From contig JALNQF010000033.1 in assembly GCA_028456385.1 (NCBI GenBank), positions 186,001-250,000 of the forward strand: a DNA stretch of 64,000 bases, read 5' to 3'. Made by a program: the position numbers and the translations under genes. Shown here in pieces: positions 55,939-64,000 of the stretch (position 1 is the stretch's first letter; each line of letters begins with the position of its first letter). The stretch is from Ophiosphaerella korrae. Lineage: Eukaryota > Ascomycota > Dothideomycetes > Pleosporales > Phaeosphaeriaceae. Under the pieces are notes generated by a model that saw only the letters and a program-made list of their open reading frames with translations, was not told the DNA's origin and did no database searches.

Positions 55939-57373
55939 CTATGACCATCCCTCAACCTTGTTCTCATCGGCGTCGATTTTGAATTCTAAGGCTTGGTCGT
56001 GAACGCCATATAGAGTTTGGTCATGGTCCTCGCCTAAACCATTGAAGAGGATGTCATTGGCTGCGTCTTCTTCCATCTCTGCTCTCGATCGAATCTGGCC
56101 AGTCAATGTACTCGAGAACTCTTCGGCAGCTCGAAGCTCTGGAGTGCTACGTCTGGATCCTTGGACAGCAAGGCTGTCGGCGGCAAGGTTGCCTGGATGG
56201 TTGGCGTGTCCTTTGAGCCACTTGAGTCTCGTTGTTGCCTTGCACATTTCTCGTTCGCGGATCCTGGTGATGATAGGCTCAATGAGGTCCCGGTTCTCGA
56301 CATCCTTCCCAGAAGACGATTTCCAGCCTGTTGTTTCCCATTTAGGGAACCACTCTGTGAGACAACGGATAGAGTAGTATGAGTCGGTATATATCAAGGT
56401 GTCGCGATCTATTGGTATGTGATCCAGTGCTCGGGCTACCGCTGTGAGCTCTGCTCGTTGGTTGGTTTGCCTAGTTCCTCGCAAGGCCTCGGACACATTT
56501 CTACAGTCGTTGTCAATATTGATACATGATTGGACATTGGTAAAACACTGACCTTGCATCATTAGGACCGAAGTACACCCCAACACCAGCAACAGCGCCA
56601 GTTCTTCCGTTGCCCAATGCGCTGCCGTCAGTATATACAATGATGGGGCCGTTAGCATCACCTGTTGGCTGCCGTTTGGTCGCAGTGGACTCTCCGTGGG
56701 TCTTTGCTCGGATAACGCCGCTTTCTAGATCAAGCTTGATGGTAGGGTCAAAGCCATCCTCTGCATCTAGGGGCAAAGGCCCAGTGCCGGGCTCCCAATC
56801 GCCATTTGCAAGGGTAGATGGAGTGGCTTCCTTCTTCCTTTGTTTCCTAGGAGGACTATCTTTACTGCCTTTCCCAGCTGCTACGGAAGATGCTTCTGAG
56901 AAGTCTCCTCGCAAACTTATTGGGGCACTCGCGTTGCGCTGAAATTTATTCACAAACATTTGAGCCTCCTCGCGAGTCCCAAAACTCTGCTGCTTGGCGC
57001 CAGGGCAATTTTGAATTTGGGCTTGTACGGTGGGCCAGTCCGTGTAGACACCAGGCACGTGTCCGATGGCCACGCCGTAAAATTTGCTGGGCTTAGATGC
57101 CTTCTTACTCGAGTTGCCTAGGCCACTCATAAAGGCTTCTGCCTCTGTGAGGGTGGCGAAGCTCTTATCTAATACATGTTAGTCCGGTTTTGATTATAAA
57201 ACCAGGGTGAATATATTACAAACAGCACTGGTGCCATCTGTCTGCGCCTTGCAATCATCCCAGCTGTGGTAAATGCCTGGCATTCGACCGACTCTGACGG
57301 CATAGAACTTGGGAGAAGTTCTCTTCCGTTTCCTACTCGATGTATCCGAAGCCACTGACATGCTGCCGGCCAT
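55939..57373 (-). CDS. RNH1: Ribonuclease H1 with two hybrid-binding domains
   Basis: Exons 57373-57220, 57168-56553 and 56500-55939 give 443 residues. Two RNA-DNA hybrid binding domains come first: FYAVRVGRMPGIYHSWDDC with YKSFATLTEAEAFM, and FYGVAIGHVPGVYTDWPTV with QSFGTREEAQMFV. A linker follows, then the catalytic RNase H fold. Active-site acids are visible in order: IVYTDGSALGNG (D), NQRAELTAV (E), LIYTDSYYS (D), and HPGNLAADSLA (D). The enzyme removes RNA from RNA-DNA hybrids in the nucleus and mitochondria. The start may be ATG 57373 or 57361. Confidence 0.95.
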
Positions 57374-58062
57374 TATATCGCCTTTTGCCAAATTGTTGCG
57401 TGGGTCAACGAATTGTTGGAAGTGAGGTGGCAGGAAGAAAACACTCTCGATATGATGAGGGTTTTTGGCGAGGGATCTACGAATGGCATATAGCCAAGTG
57501 CGTTGGGCTGAAGTTCTGTTTGCGCATATAGGTGAGTGAGAGCAGGTTAGCTATGGCTAGGTCAACACGGACCTGAGAGGGAGTGACGCGAAACAAGACG
57601 CGATGCGGCTGATTAGTCGCCTTGTGCTACGTCCCATGTAGCAATAATATGAGGAAGGTATATGTCTTGGCGATTCGCAAGGGTAAGTGTTCGTCACCGT
57701 CGCGTTGCCCTTTTGCTAGTCACCTCGCCCGTTCCGTTGCGGGGAACTTCGGAGGTGCTTGGACCACCTAGAAGCCAAGGGCATAGGCCTATGACCTCCA
57801 GAATGGCACTTGGCTGGGGAGGGATAATAGAAATGAGTGACATTTATTTCATATATATATACATATCAATGAGTAGAGCACGCTTCCACACTCTGTGATA
57901 GATGATGCAAATAGGGGAAAGGAGAGCGTTGTTACAAGACTCGGCGTGATGTGCTGGCTTTTGTCGATGGCGTGAGGGCTTGCCTGCCCTGCCTCCTCCA
58001 TCCTCTCCATACATGCCCATAGCTTCGTGCTTGGGGCGCAACACAAGGTCCCTGGGTTGACC
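57374..58062. other. Intergenic region
   Basis: RNH1 promoter and upstream region of the DUF202 gene, whose 5' exon may lie here. A short TA-rich tract occurs at 57851-57868. Nothing else is recognised. Confidence 0.45.
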
Positions 58063-58585
58063 ATGTTTGAAGTAAGACTGTCACCCCATAACATGCAGGC
58101 AAGTGTAGGGCTTATTTCACGGGTGCAGGGACGCCACATAGCAGAGCAGTACCGGCTTCGTGCGCACCGAGCGCAGTCGGTGGTATTGACAGGCCCGGAG
58201 CTTGTTGAGATCCGGGCAGCACAAAGGACGTTTGAGGGGGCCTACGTGCGCACCGCAATCGGCCAGTTCTCGTTTGCGCTCATTGTGCTGAAGATCTTCA
58301 CGGCTGAATTCTACTCGATTGGGGCTCTGTTTGCTGCGTACGGGGCGGGTATTCTATTCACCAGTCTGTTTAGGCGGCAGCAAGGCAAGTGTGGCGCTGG
58401 CGAAGACGATGCACAGGACTAATAGCGGATGAGCAGGAAATAAACAGTTCTTCTCCGAAGTGGGCGAAGATGGATTGAGCCGCAAGAAGTTCAGGACGAG
58501 TGGCAATGTTGTGTCGGTGTTGACGGCGCTGAGCATTTCGGCGTATGTTTGTCTGATGGTGCTCACGCTGAGACTGGCGAGGTGA
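58063..58585 (+). CDS. DUF202-type small membrane protein
   Basis: Exons 58063-58384 and 58437-58585 give 156 residues. The 52-nt intron has a GC donor (gcaagt), an actaat branch site, and gives RRQQGNKQFFSEVGEDG. Residues 45-65 (SVVLTGPELVEIRAAQRTFE) and the following FEGAYVRTAIGQFSFALIVL are the DUF202 signature. Three membrane helices are predicted: SFALIVLKIF, YSIGALFAAYGAGILFTSL, and VVSVLTALSISAYVCLMV. Yeast relatives include vacuolar or plasma-membrane proteins linked to the VTC/SPX network. The start is uncertain; an upstream exon is possible. Confidence 0.75.
58385..58436 (+). other. GC-AG intron in the DUF202 gene
   Basis: Donor gcaagt, acceptor gagcag, 52 nt, with branch site actaat. 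The alternative GT donor four bases downstream gives stop codons. Confidence 0.85.
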
Positions 58586-59171
58586 GAGGCCCAGCACGCC
58601 ATGGTCATGTGATGTCAGCCCACGGCTGCCGTGTTATCGTTGCTGGGGGAGAAATGGCAGTGAGGCAAACTGCGCAAGGTGCGCAAGGCGCGTAGGCTGG
58701 TAGGGACGAGGCGACGACTGCCTGGCGAGCGCGGTGGGTGAATCGGACAGCTGGGTGTTTTGGCAGCGAGAGCGTGTGCGAACGATTGGCAGCCAAAGCA
58801 AGTTTGGCAGTGAGATTAGATAGACAGGTTGCTGCATGCAGTGCCTGCCACGCTGCCTCGCGTGAAGTTCCGGTAGATTGTTTCTGATATAAGAAGAGCG
58901 TGCCAGGCCGTCCGCCCCAGTGTCTTGTTAACTCCGCTGTCGCTTTTTGGCGTCGATCCATCGCTCCCGCGGGAGGGAACAGACAGTCGCTGCTAGCCAA
59001 CATGCCCGGAGCAGAACAGTCATCGCACCACGGCCCTGAGACGTGATAAGAAGGCCGCTTCTCCTCTGCACGACACCGCCAGCCGCGAGCCCCGTCCCGT
59101 GATATCGCCTCCGCCGCCTCGCAGTGGGCTTGTTCGGCCGTTCGTCTCGGCTTGGCACTCCGTCATCAGAC
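58586..59171. other. Intergenic region
   Basis: Promoter of the PFK-2/FBPase-2 gene. No gene is seen. Confidence 0.5.
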
Positions 59172-61385
59172 ATGGCGGCACCCCTGTCGCATGTAGTCTC
59201 GCTCTCCCACGCCCACTCAGGCTCAGCATCCCACCGCCAGACCTCGTCACATTCTCTGTACGCGCGAAACGTTCTGATGAACAGCCTCGGCCGCCCTCCT
59301 CCTCCTCCTCCTCCTCCTCCTCCTGCTGCTGCTGCTGCCGCCGCCCACGACGCCCCTAGACCTGCACCCACGCCTACCTCTGCTCCCGCTGCCACCCCCT
59401 CCTCCGCGCCCGCCTCGCCGCCCGCTGCCGCCATTCCGTTTTCGGCTCCGCCCAAGGGCGTCCAGGACATCAAGGGCCTCGCCGCGCGCCATGGCGAATT
59501 GAAGCCCCCGCATGCCGCTCCCGGCCATGCGGCCGCCAACAACGGCGTGGGCGTGGCCCTGAGCGACACGCCCGCGCCCTCGCACCCAGGCAGCCCGCGC
59601 GACACGTTGACGCGCAACAGCTCGGCCGCCTCCACGCCGCGCCTGCGCCCGACCACGCTCGACATCCCCGGCCTCACCAAGTCCAAGGTGTCGCCCGACG
59701 GCAAGATTGCCCAGCGCGATGTCGGCTCCAAGCTGGTCATCGTCATGGTCGGCCTGCCTGCGCGCGGCAAGTCGTACATCACCAAGAAGATGGCCCGTTA
59801 CCTGAACTGGCTGCAGCACGACACCAAGATCTTCAACGTCGGCGAGAAGCGCCGGACCGCCGCCACGTCCAGCAGCTTCCGCCTGTCGCAGCCCGCGCTC
59901 GAGCGCGTGTCCACGGGCGTCCGCGACGCCCTGGAGCAGCACAAAGACTGCCCCGCCCAAATCGCCGCCAAAATCCTCATCAACGGCGAGTCGGCGCAAA
60001 ACGGCGCCGTCGGCCCACTCGCCCTGCCAGACCCGCTGCGACGCCTCGGCAACGCTGCCCCTCCGCGCGTCCAAGTCACGTCGCCCGGCCCCGCCGACGA
60101 CGACCCCATGGACCAGTCCGCCAGCTTCTTCGACCCCAGCAACACGAGGGCCGCTCAAATCCGCGAGCAGTGCGCCATGGAAACCCTCGATGATCTTCTG
60201 GACTACATCCTCAAGGGCAGCGGCTCTGTCGGCATCTTTGACGCCACCAACAGCACGCTTCAGCGCCGCAAACAGATCATGGATCGCATTCGCGCACGCG
60301 CGGGCCCGGAGCTCAATGTGCTCTTTGTCGAAAGCGTATGTCGCGACCAGAACCTGCTCGAGTCCAACATGCGCCTGAAGCTCTCGGGGCCCGACTACCA
60401 GGACAAGGACCCCGTCGCCGCCCTCGAAGACTTCAAAAAGCGCGTCGCCATTTACGAGAAGAACTACGTACCTATTGGCGACTACGAGGAGGACAACAAC
60501 ATGCCCTATGTCAAGATGGTCGATGTCGGCCGGAAGATGATCTCCCACCAGATCAAAGGCTTTCTTGCTGGGCAAGCCGTCTTCTACCTCCTCAACTTCA
60601 ACCTCGCGCCTCGCATGATCTGGATCACTAGGCACGGCGAGTCGGCGGATAACCTAGCCGGCAGGATTGGCGGCGACTCCGACCTCAGCGAAAACGGAAA
60701 ACGGTATGCCAAGGCGATGACACGCTTTGTCGACCGACAGCGTAAAGACTGGGCCGTCCGCCAGGCCGACAAGATGGCCAACACCCACTTCCCCCCGGTA
60801 CCCGGCGACCACACCCCACCCAACCCCTACTGTAGCAACGACTCAGATCAACACAACTTTTGCGTCTGGACCAGCATGCTCAAACGCAGCATCCAGTCCG
60901 CTCAACATTTCTGCGACGAAGACTACGAAGTCAAGCAAATGCGCATGCTTGACGAGCTCAACGCCGGCATAATGGAGGGCCTTACCTACAACGAAATCCG
61001 CACCAAGTACGCCGAAGAGTACCTCTACCGCCGCCGCGACAAGCTCGCATACCGCTATCCTGGCCCCGGCGGCGAAGGCTACCTCGACGTCATCAACCGC
61101 ATTCGCCCCGTCATTGTCGAACTCGAACGCTTGACCGACCACTGCCTGCTCATCACACACCGCAGCGTTGCCCGCGTCCTTCTCGCCTACTTCCAGGGCC
61201 TCAAGCGTGAGGACGTTGCCGATCTGGATTGTCCGCTTGGTATGCTGTATCAGCTTGAGCCTAAGCCGTATGGCGTCGAGTTTAAAGCCTGGCGGTATAA
61301 TCCCGACTCGGATGATTTCGACTACTTGCCTGATTATAAGTTGAGGCGCACACAAGTTCCGCCAAGTCAATTAGGCTTTGGATGA
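59172..61385 (+). CDS. 6-phosphofructo-2-kinase/fructose-2,6-bisphosphatase
   Basis: One exon, 737 residues from MAAPLSHVVS. Residues 1-180 are disordered, with a proline/alanine tract (ctc and gct repeats). The kinase half has Walker A VMVGLPARGKSYITKKM and NVGEKRR, then an inserted low-complexity stretch of about 90 residues, then GIFDATNSTLQRRKQIMDR and IYEKNYVPIGDYEED. The phosphatase half begins WITRHGESADNLAGRIGGDS, with the catalytic histidine, a second histidine in LITHRSVARVLLAYFQG, and the glutamate in LDELNAGIMEG. It sets the level of fructose-2,6-bisphosphate in the cytosol. The upstream GTG frame does not extend the start convincingly. Confidence 0.95.
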   Translation: MAAPLSHVVSLSHAHSGSASHRQTSSHSLYARNVLMNSLGRPPPPPPPPPPAAAAAAAHDAPRPAPTPTSAPAATPSSAPASPPAAAIPFSAPPKGVQDIKGLAARHGELKPPHAAPGHAAANNGVGVALSDTPAPSHPGSPRDTLTRNSSAASTPRLRPTTLDIPGLTKSKVSPDGKIAQRDVGSKLVIVMVGLPARGKSYITKKMARYLNWLQHDTKIFNVGEKRRTAATSSSFRLSQPALERVSTGVRDALEQHKDCPAQIAAKILINGESAQNGAVGPLALPDPLRRLGNAAPPRVQVTSPGPADDDPMDQSASFFDPSNTRAAQIREQCAMETLDDLLDYILKGSGSVGIFDATNSTLQRRKQIMDRIRARAGPELNVLFVESVCRDQNLLESNMRLKLSGPDYQDKDPVAALEDFKKRVAIYEKNYVPIGDYEEDNNMPYVKMVDVGRKMISHQIKGFLAGQAVFYLLNFNLAPRMIWITRHGESADNLAGRIGGDSDLSENGKRYAKAMTRFVDRQRKDWAVRQADKMANTHFPPVPGDHTPPNPYCSNDSDQHNFCVWTSMLKRSIQSAQHFCDEDYEVKQMRMLDELNAGIMEGLTYNEIRTKYAEEYLYRRRDKLAYRYPGPGGEGYLDVINRIRPVIVELERLTDHCLLITHRSVARVLLAYFQGLKREDVADLDCPLGMLYQLEPKPYGVEFKAWRYNPDSDDFDYLPDYKLRRTQVPPSQLGFG
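59292..59337 (+). repeat. CCT/GCT trinucleotide tract encoding Pro/Ala run
   Basis: About ten proline codons followed by several alanine codons in the disordered N-terminus of the PFK-2/FBPase-2 protein. Confidence 0.85.
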
Positions 61386-61690
61386 GGGGGAAGGGAATCA
61401 ATCAACTAACTCTTTCCTGTATTGTTAGCTCGGGTAGATTTCTGAGTCGGATTCATTTGATGGCTTGTTTGCGTGCATTTGCTGGCGTTGCGGTTATATG
61501 GTTTGACTACGCAGTCGAGGGTGTATTGGTAGATGGATTTTGGTAGCAGAATTTGATGCTTTGGACATGCTATAGTTCCATGCCTAAGTATGTGTATATG
61601 ATCGATCGATTGATTGATTGATTACTTTGGCCAACAACGAACTTGAACACGCACATGATTATTCGCAACTCTACAAGCTATTTCCTATTC
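61386..61690. other. Intergenic between convergent genes
   Basis: Holds a short gatc/gatt microsatellite at about 61600-61623. No gene is seen. Confidence 0.5.
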
Positions 61691-64000
61691 TCACACCCCC
61701 CGCCTCGCAACAACCACACACGGCTCCCTCAAATGCCATGTCCGTAACCCCACGTCCCCAAGCACATCTCCCTGCCACAAATTCACATCGCCCTCCCCGC
61801 CCACACTCTGCTCCTCCCCACGCTCCGCCTCATCCACCGTCGCCCCAACCTCAAACACGCCGCTGCACAACGCCACAACGCCCACCTCGTGCTCACACTC
61901 CTCGCCAGGCCCGAGCAAAGGCAACTTATGCTGCAGCGTACCAGTCCACGAAAAGCGCTTGTCGAGATCGAGCGCGACACCATGCGGCACAGCCGAAAGG
62001 TGCGGCTGGACCCTCAGCAAAAGGTCGACGGGGCGCGCGCCGCGATTGCGCACGCGGGTGCACAACGTGTAAAACTCATCGACGTCGATCTCAAACTTTG
62101 CGCGGCCGTGGCGCGGCGCGGGCGAGACGCTCATGGCGATGTGGATGTCGTCGAGGCGCAGCGCGGCCAGCATACGCGGGGATAACCGGATGCCGCGCAT
62201 TTCGAGGGCGCCGGTGCGGCCGGTAGACTCTTCGGTCCAGGTGCCGTGGAGGCGCGCGAGGAGTGCGGCGCGGTACCAGAAGGATTCGCGGGCGGCGCGT
62301 TCGGCCTCGGGGGAGATTTTGCTGGCGCTGACAACGAATTGGCGTTGGTTGGCGGGGTTGAGGTGGGGGATTGGGTTATGGGCGCTTTGGAGGTGGATTT
62401 TGGGGAGGATGAGGGCTATGCGGTTGACGTGGCCTGGTTGGATTATTTCGGTGACGGTATAGGGGGGGCCGGATGGTGAGTCAGTGTCGTTGGAGGGGGA
62501 AGGTGGTTGGAGGTAGAGGGAGACGGAGAGCGGATTGGGCCAGGAGTTGCGGAGGTCGAGGAGAAGCATGCAGTATTCATCGTGTGTTGGATCGCTTCCT
62601 AAATGCTGTAGTAAGGATTGTAAATGTGCCACACTCTTCCCTGACGACTTCGATCCCAGCAGATTTGACTTGCCGCTCCAAGCAAAGTCGTTTGACAGTG
62701 GAACAATATCCGGTCGTTGCAATTGCACGCTGGCGTTGACCGTGATGGATATGGGAATAGAAACCTGGCGTGTGAAGAATTTGTCGTCGACTTCTGATCG
62801 TCGTTTCCCCAAGTTGGCATAGTCGATTTGAATCACAGCATCCATGAGCCGTGTTCGACCAACAACCTCAATCGTGAAAGCCATCGTCTCGCCGGGTTGT
62901 ATACGAATAGACTCTTCCTCAACATCCTTACACCAACGGAGAGATGGATGGTGAGCGAGCTGGATCTCGAGTTCGTGGAGTTCGGTAGGTGAAAGGTCTT
63001 TATTGGTTGTCGCAGCTTGAATAGCTGATGTCGCGGAGTCTTGAAACGTAATGTGGACAAAGTCAACAACCGTACTTTTGGACGTGTTCCTAACTGTGAC
63101 CATAAACTGTTTTCGTTCGCCCTCGAGCACCATGAGCGAGGATTGCGGTAGGGAGATATCAGTGATTACAATAACGGGCTGATCGGGTATAACGCTAAAT
63201 GTCAGTGACTCGGATTTTGGCTCCGCTCTGGATGTTCGATCGGTTAATGGTGCTACAGCTGACGACGGCCGTGAAGTTGGAGCGCCTAGACATGCCTTTA
63301 GGCCCGTCGATTTCATCTTTAGCTCTCTTGTTGGCTTCCATGGATCTGGGAAAATGGGAAAGAGGCGCTCTCGACACCCAATGACCTTGATATAACAGCC
63401 GATAATCTTGATGGTTCCCGAGGATCGGGTTACTCCAGCTATCTGGAACTTTTGTGTCCTATAAGGGCCTAGGAAAAAGTGTTTCTCCATGGCAGTGAAC
63501 TCTGCGCCTTCCACAGCGATCCTCAATGAGTCTACTTCGAGCTCGAAGTCGTAAGGATTTTGCAGCGCGATTACAAAACGATACTCCTCATTTGCCACTA
63601 GTATGGTCTCCGCCACATTACTTTGGGGCTTTTTGACCCAAGGGTTATGGAGAAACGGGCCATCCGCACCTGAGGCCAATTTGAGCTCTGCCGAGCGATG
63701 ATGTGTCAGGCGCAGTGCAAATGGCTCTTCCAGTATAAATAACCCCCGAACTAGAAAGTCGTCCCAATATTCGGTCTCTTCATGCTGTAGACCGAGTTTA
63801 TTCGCCGCAGCCACTGTTCGCGAGATGTTCGAGAATAGTCTGACCTGCTCATCTCTGGGAAGGGACACGAACACATCAGTACTATTTGGCTTTGGTGCGG
63901 TGCCGGGCCCAGCCATACGTAACAGCAATGCTGTAAAGTGCAGTACTCCGTTGAAGTCTGGCAATGCTTCACAGAAATTGAGGCACATTCGAAGTACCTC
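61691..64000 (-). CDS. TRS120: TRAPPII subunit Trs120 (TRAPPC9-like), truncated
   Basis: The frame is open through base 64000 and the stop is at 61691-61693, so the N-terminal part lies outside the window; about 769 residues are visible. Beta-rich Ig-like segments alternate along the chain: LVANEEYRFVIALQNPYDFELEVDSL, LMVLEGERKQFMVTVRNTS, RWCKDVEEESIRIQPGETM and FYTLCTRVRNRGARPVDLLLRVQP. This is the C-terminal half of Trs120/TRAPPC9. In TRAPPII it helps activate Rab GTPases (Ypt31/32, Rab11) in late-Golgi traffic. The sequence lies in the Golgi-traffic housekeeping set; no introns are seen in this part. Confidence 0.9.
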   Translation of the reverse strand, partial: EVLRMCLNFCEALPDFNGVLHFTALLLRMAGPGTAPKPNSTDVFVSLPRDEQVRLFSNISRTVAAANKLGLQHEETEYWDDFLVRGLFILEEPFALRLTHHRSAELKLASGADGPFLHNPWVKKPQSNVAETILVANEEYRFVIALQNPYDFELEVDSLRIAVEGAEFTAMEKHFFLGPYRTQKFQIAGVTRSSGTIKIIGCYIKVIGCRERLFPIFPDPWKPTRELKMKSTGLKACLGAPTSRPSSAVAPLTDRTSRAEPKSESLTFSVIPDQPVIVITDISLPQSSLMVLEGERKQFMVTVRNTSKSTVVDFVHITFQDSATSAIQAATTNKDLSPTELHELEIQLAHHPSLRWCKDVEEESIRIQPGETMAFTIEVVGRTRLMDAVIQIDYANLGKRRSEVDDKFFTRQVSIPISITVNASVQLQRPDIVPLSNDFAWSGKSNLLGSKSSGKSVAHLQSLLQHLGSDPTHDEYCMLLLDLRNSWPNPLSVSLYLQPPSPSNDTDSPSGPPYTVTEIIQPGHVNRIALILPKIHLQSAHNPIPHLNPANQRQFVVSASKISPEAERAARESFWYRAALLARLHGTWTEESTGRTGALEMRGIRLSPRMLAALRLDDIHIAMSVSPAPRHGRAKFEIDVDEFYTLCTRVRNRGARPVDLLLRVQPHLSAVPHGVALDLDKRFSWTGTLQHKLPLLGPGEECEHEVGVVALCSGVFEVGATVDEAERGEEQSVGGEGDVNLWQGDVLGDVGLRTWHLREPCVVVARRGV

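Noticed and set aside
59247..60635. 462-residue ORF antisense to the PFK-2/FBPase-2 gene
   Set aside because: It lies opposite the clear kinase/phosphatase coding sequence in a GC-rich frame and has no domain; it is a shadow of codon bias.
61618..62226. 202-residue ORF on the plus strand
   Set aside because: It is antisense to Trs120, and is Pro/Arg/Ala-rich because of the codon composition of the opposite strand.

Overview
This is a eukaryotic, filamentous-ascomycete window. Almost every multi-exon gene has introns of about 46-66 nt with fungal branch sites. It carries a Zn2Cys6 transcription factor, a TRI12-type MFS pump, an Atg37-type acyl-CoA-binding protein, fungal ORC5, Tad3 and TRAPP subunits, and small secreted proteins. 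The trypsin resembles those of plant-pathogenic Dothideomycetes, so Pezizomycotina is near certain and a Pleosporales-like Dothideomycete is my best guess. I worked out exon-intron structures by hand from reading-frame continuity. All accepted spliced models have coding lengths divisible by three.

Layout. 1-8.2 kb looks like a small catabolic cluster: a truncated MFS transporter, a Rieske non-haem iron oxygenase of the choline-monooxygenase type, a Zn2Cys6 regulator, and a convergent FAD amine oxidase of the sarcosine/pipecolate type. 8.5-15.8 kb holds a coiled-coil protein, the vacuolar membrane metalloprotease PFF1 and a small methyltransferase-like protein. 16.0-19.6 kb holds a 23-bp tandem repeat and a repeat-rich, low-complexity membrane-associated protein. 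20-25.3 kb holds a doubtful small ORF, a cysteine-rich secreted protein and a protein kinase-Sel1-TPR fusion. 25.8-30.6 kb holds Atg37, a small secreted protein and a secreted trypsin. 30.6-34.6 kb is gene-poor, with a G22 tract and a CorA-like membrane protein.

34.6-42.7 kb is a housekeeping block: a DCAF4-like WD40 protein, the SelO AMPylase, ORC5 and Tad3. 43.2-53.5 kb holds a TRI12-type MFS pump, an aminoglycoside-phosphotransferase-like kinase, a BTB protein, a four-helix membrane protein, a cyclase-family hydrolase and a secreted alpha/beta hydrolase. 53.9-57.4 kb holds a protein kinase fused to a C-terminal YEATS-like domain, next to RNase H1 with two hybrid-binding domains. 58-64 kb holds a DUF202-type membrane protein, the bifunctional PFK-2/FBPase-2, and the truncated TRAPPII subunit Trs120.

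The most interesting items are the kinase-YEATS fusion, the kinase-Sel1-TPR protein, the candidate N-methyl-compound catabolic cluster, at least two reading-frame-proven GC-AG introns, and the secreted-protein candidates.
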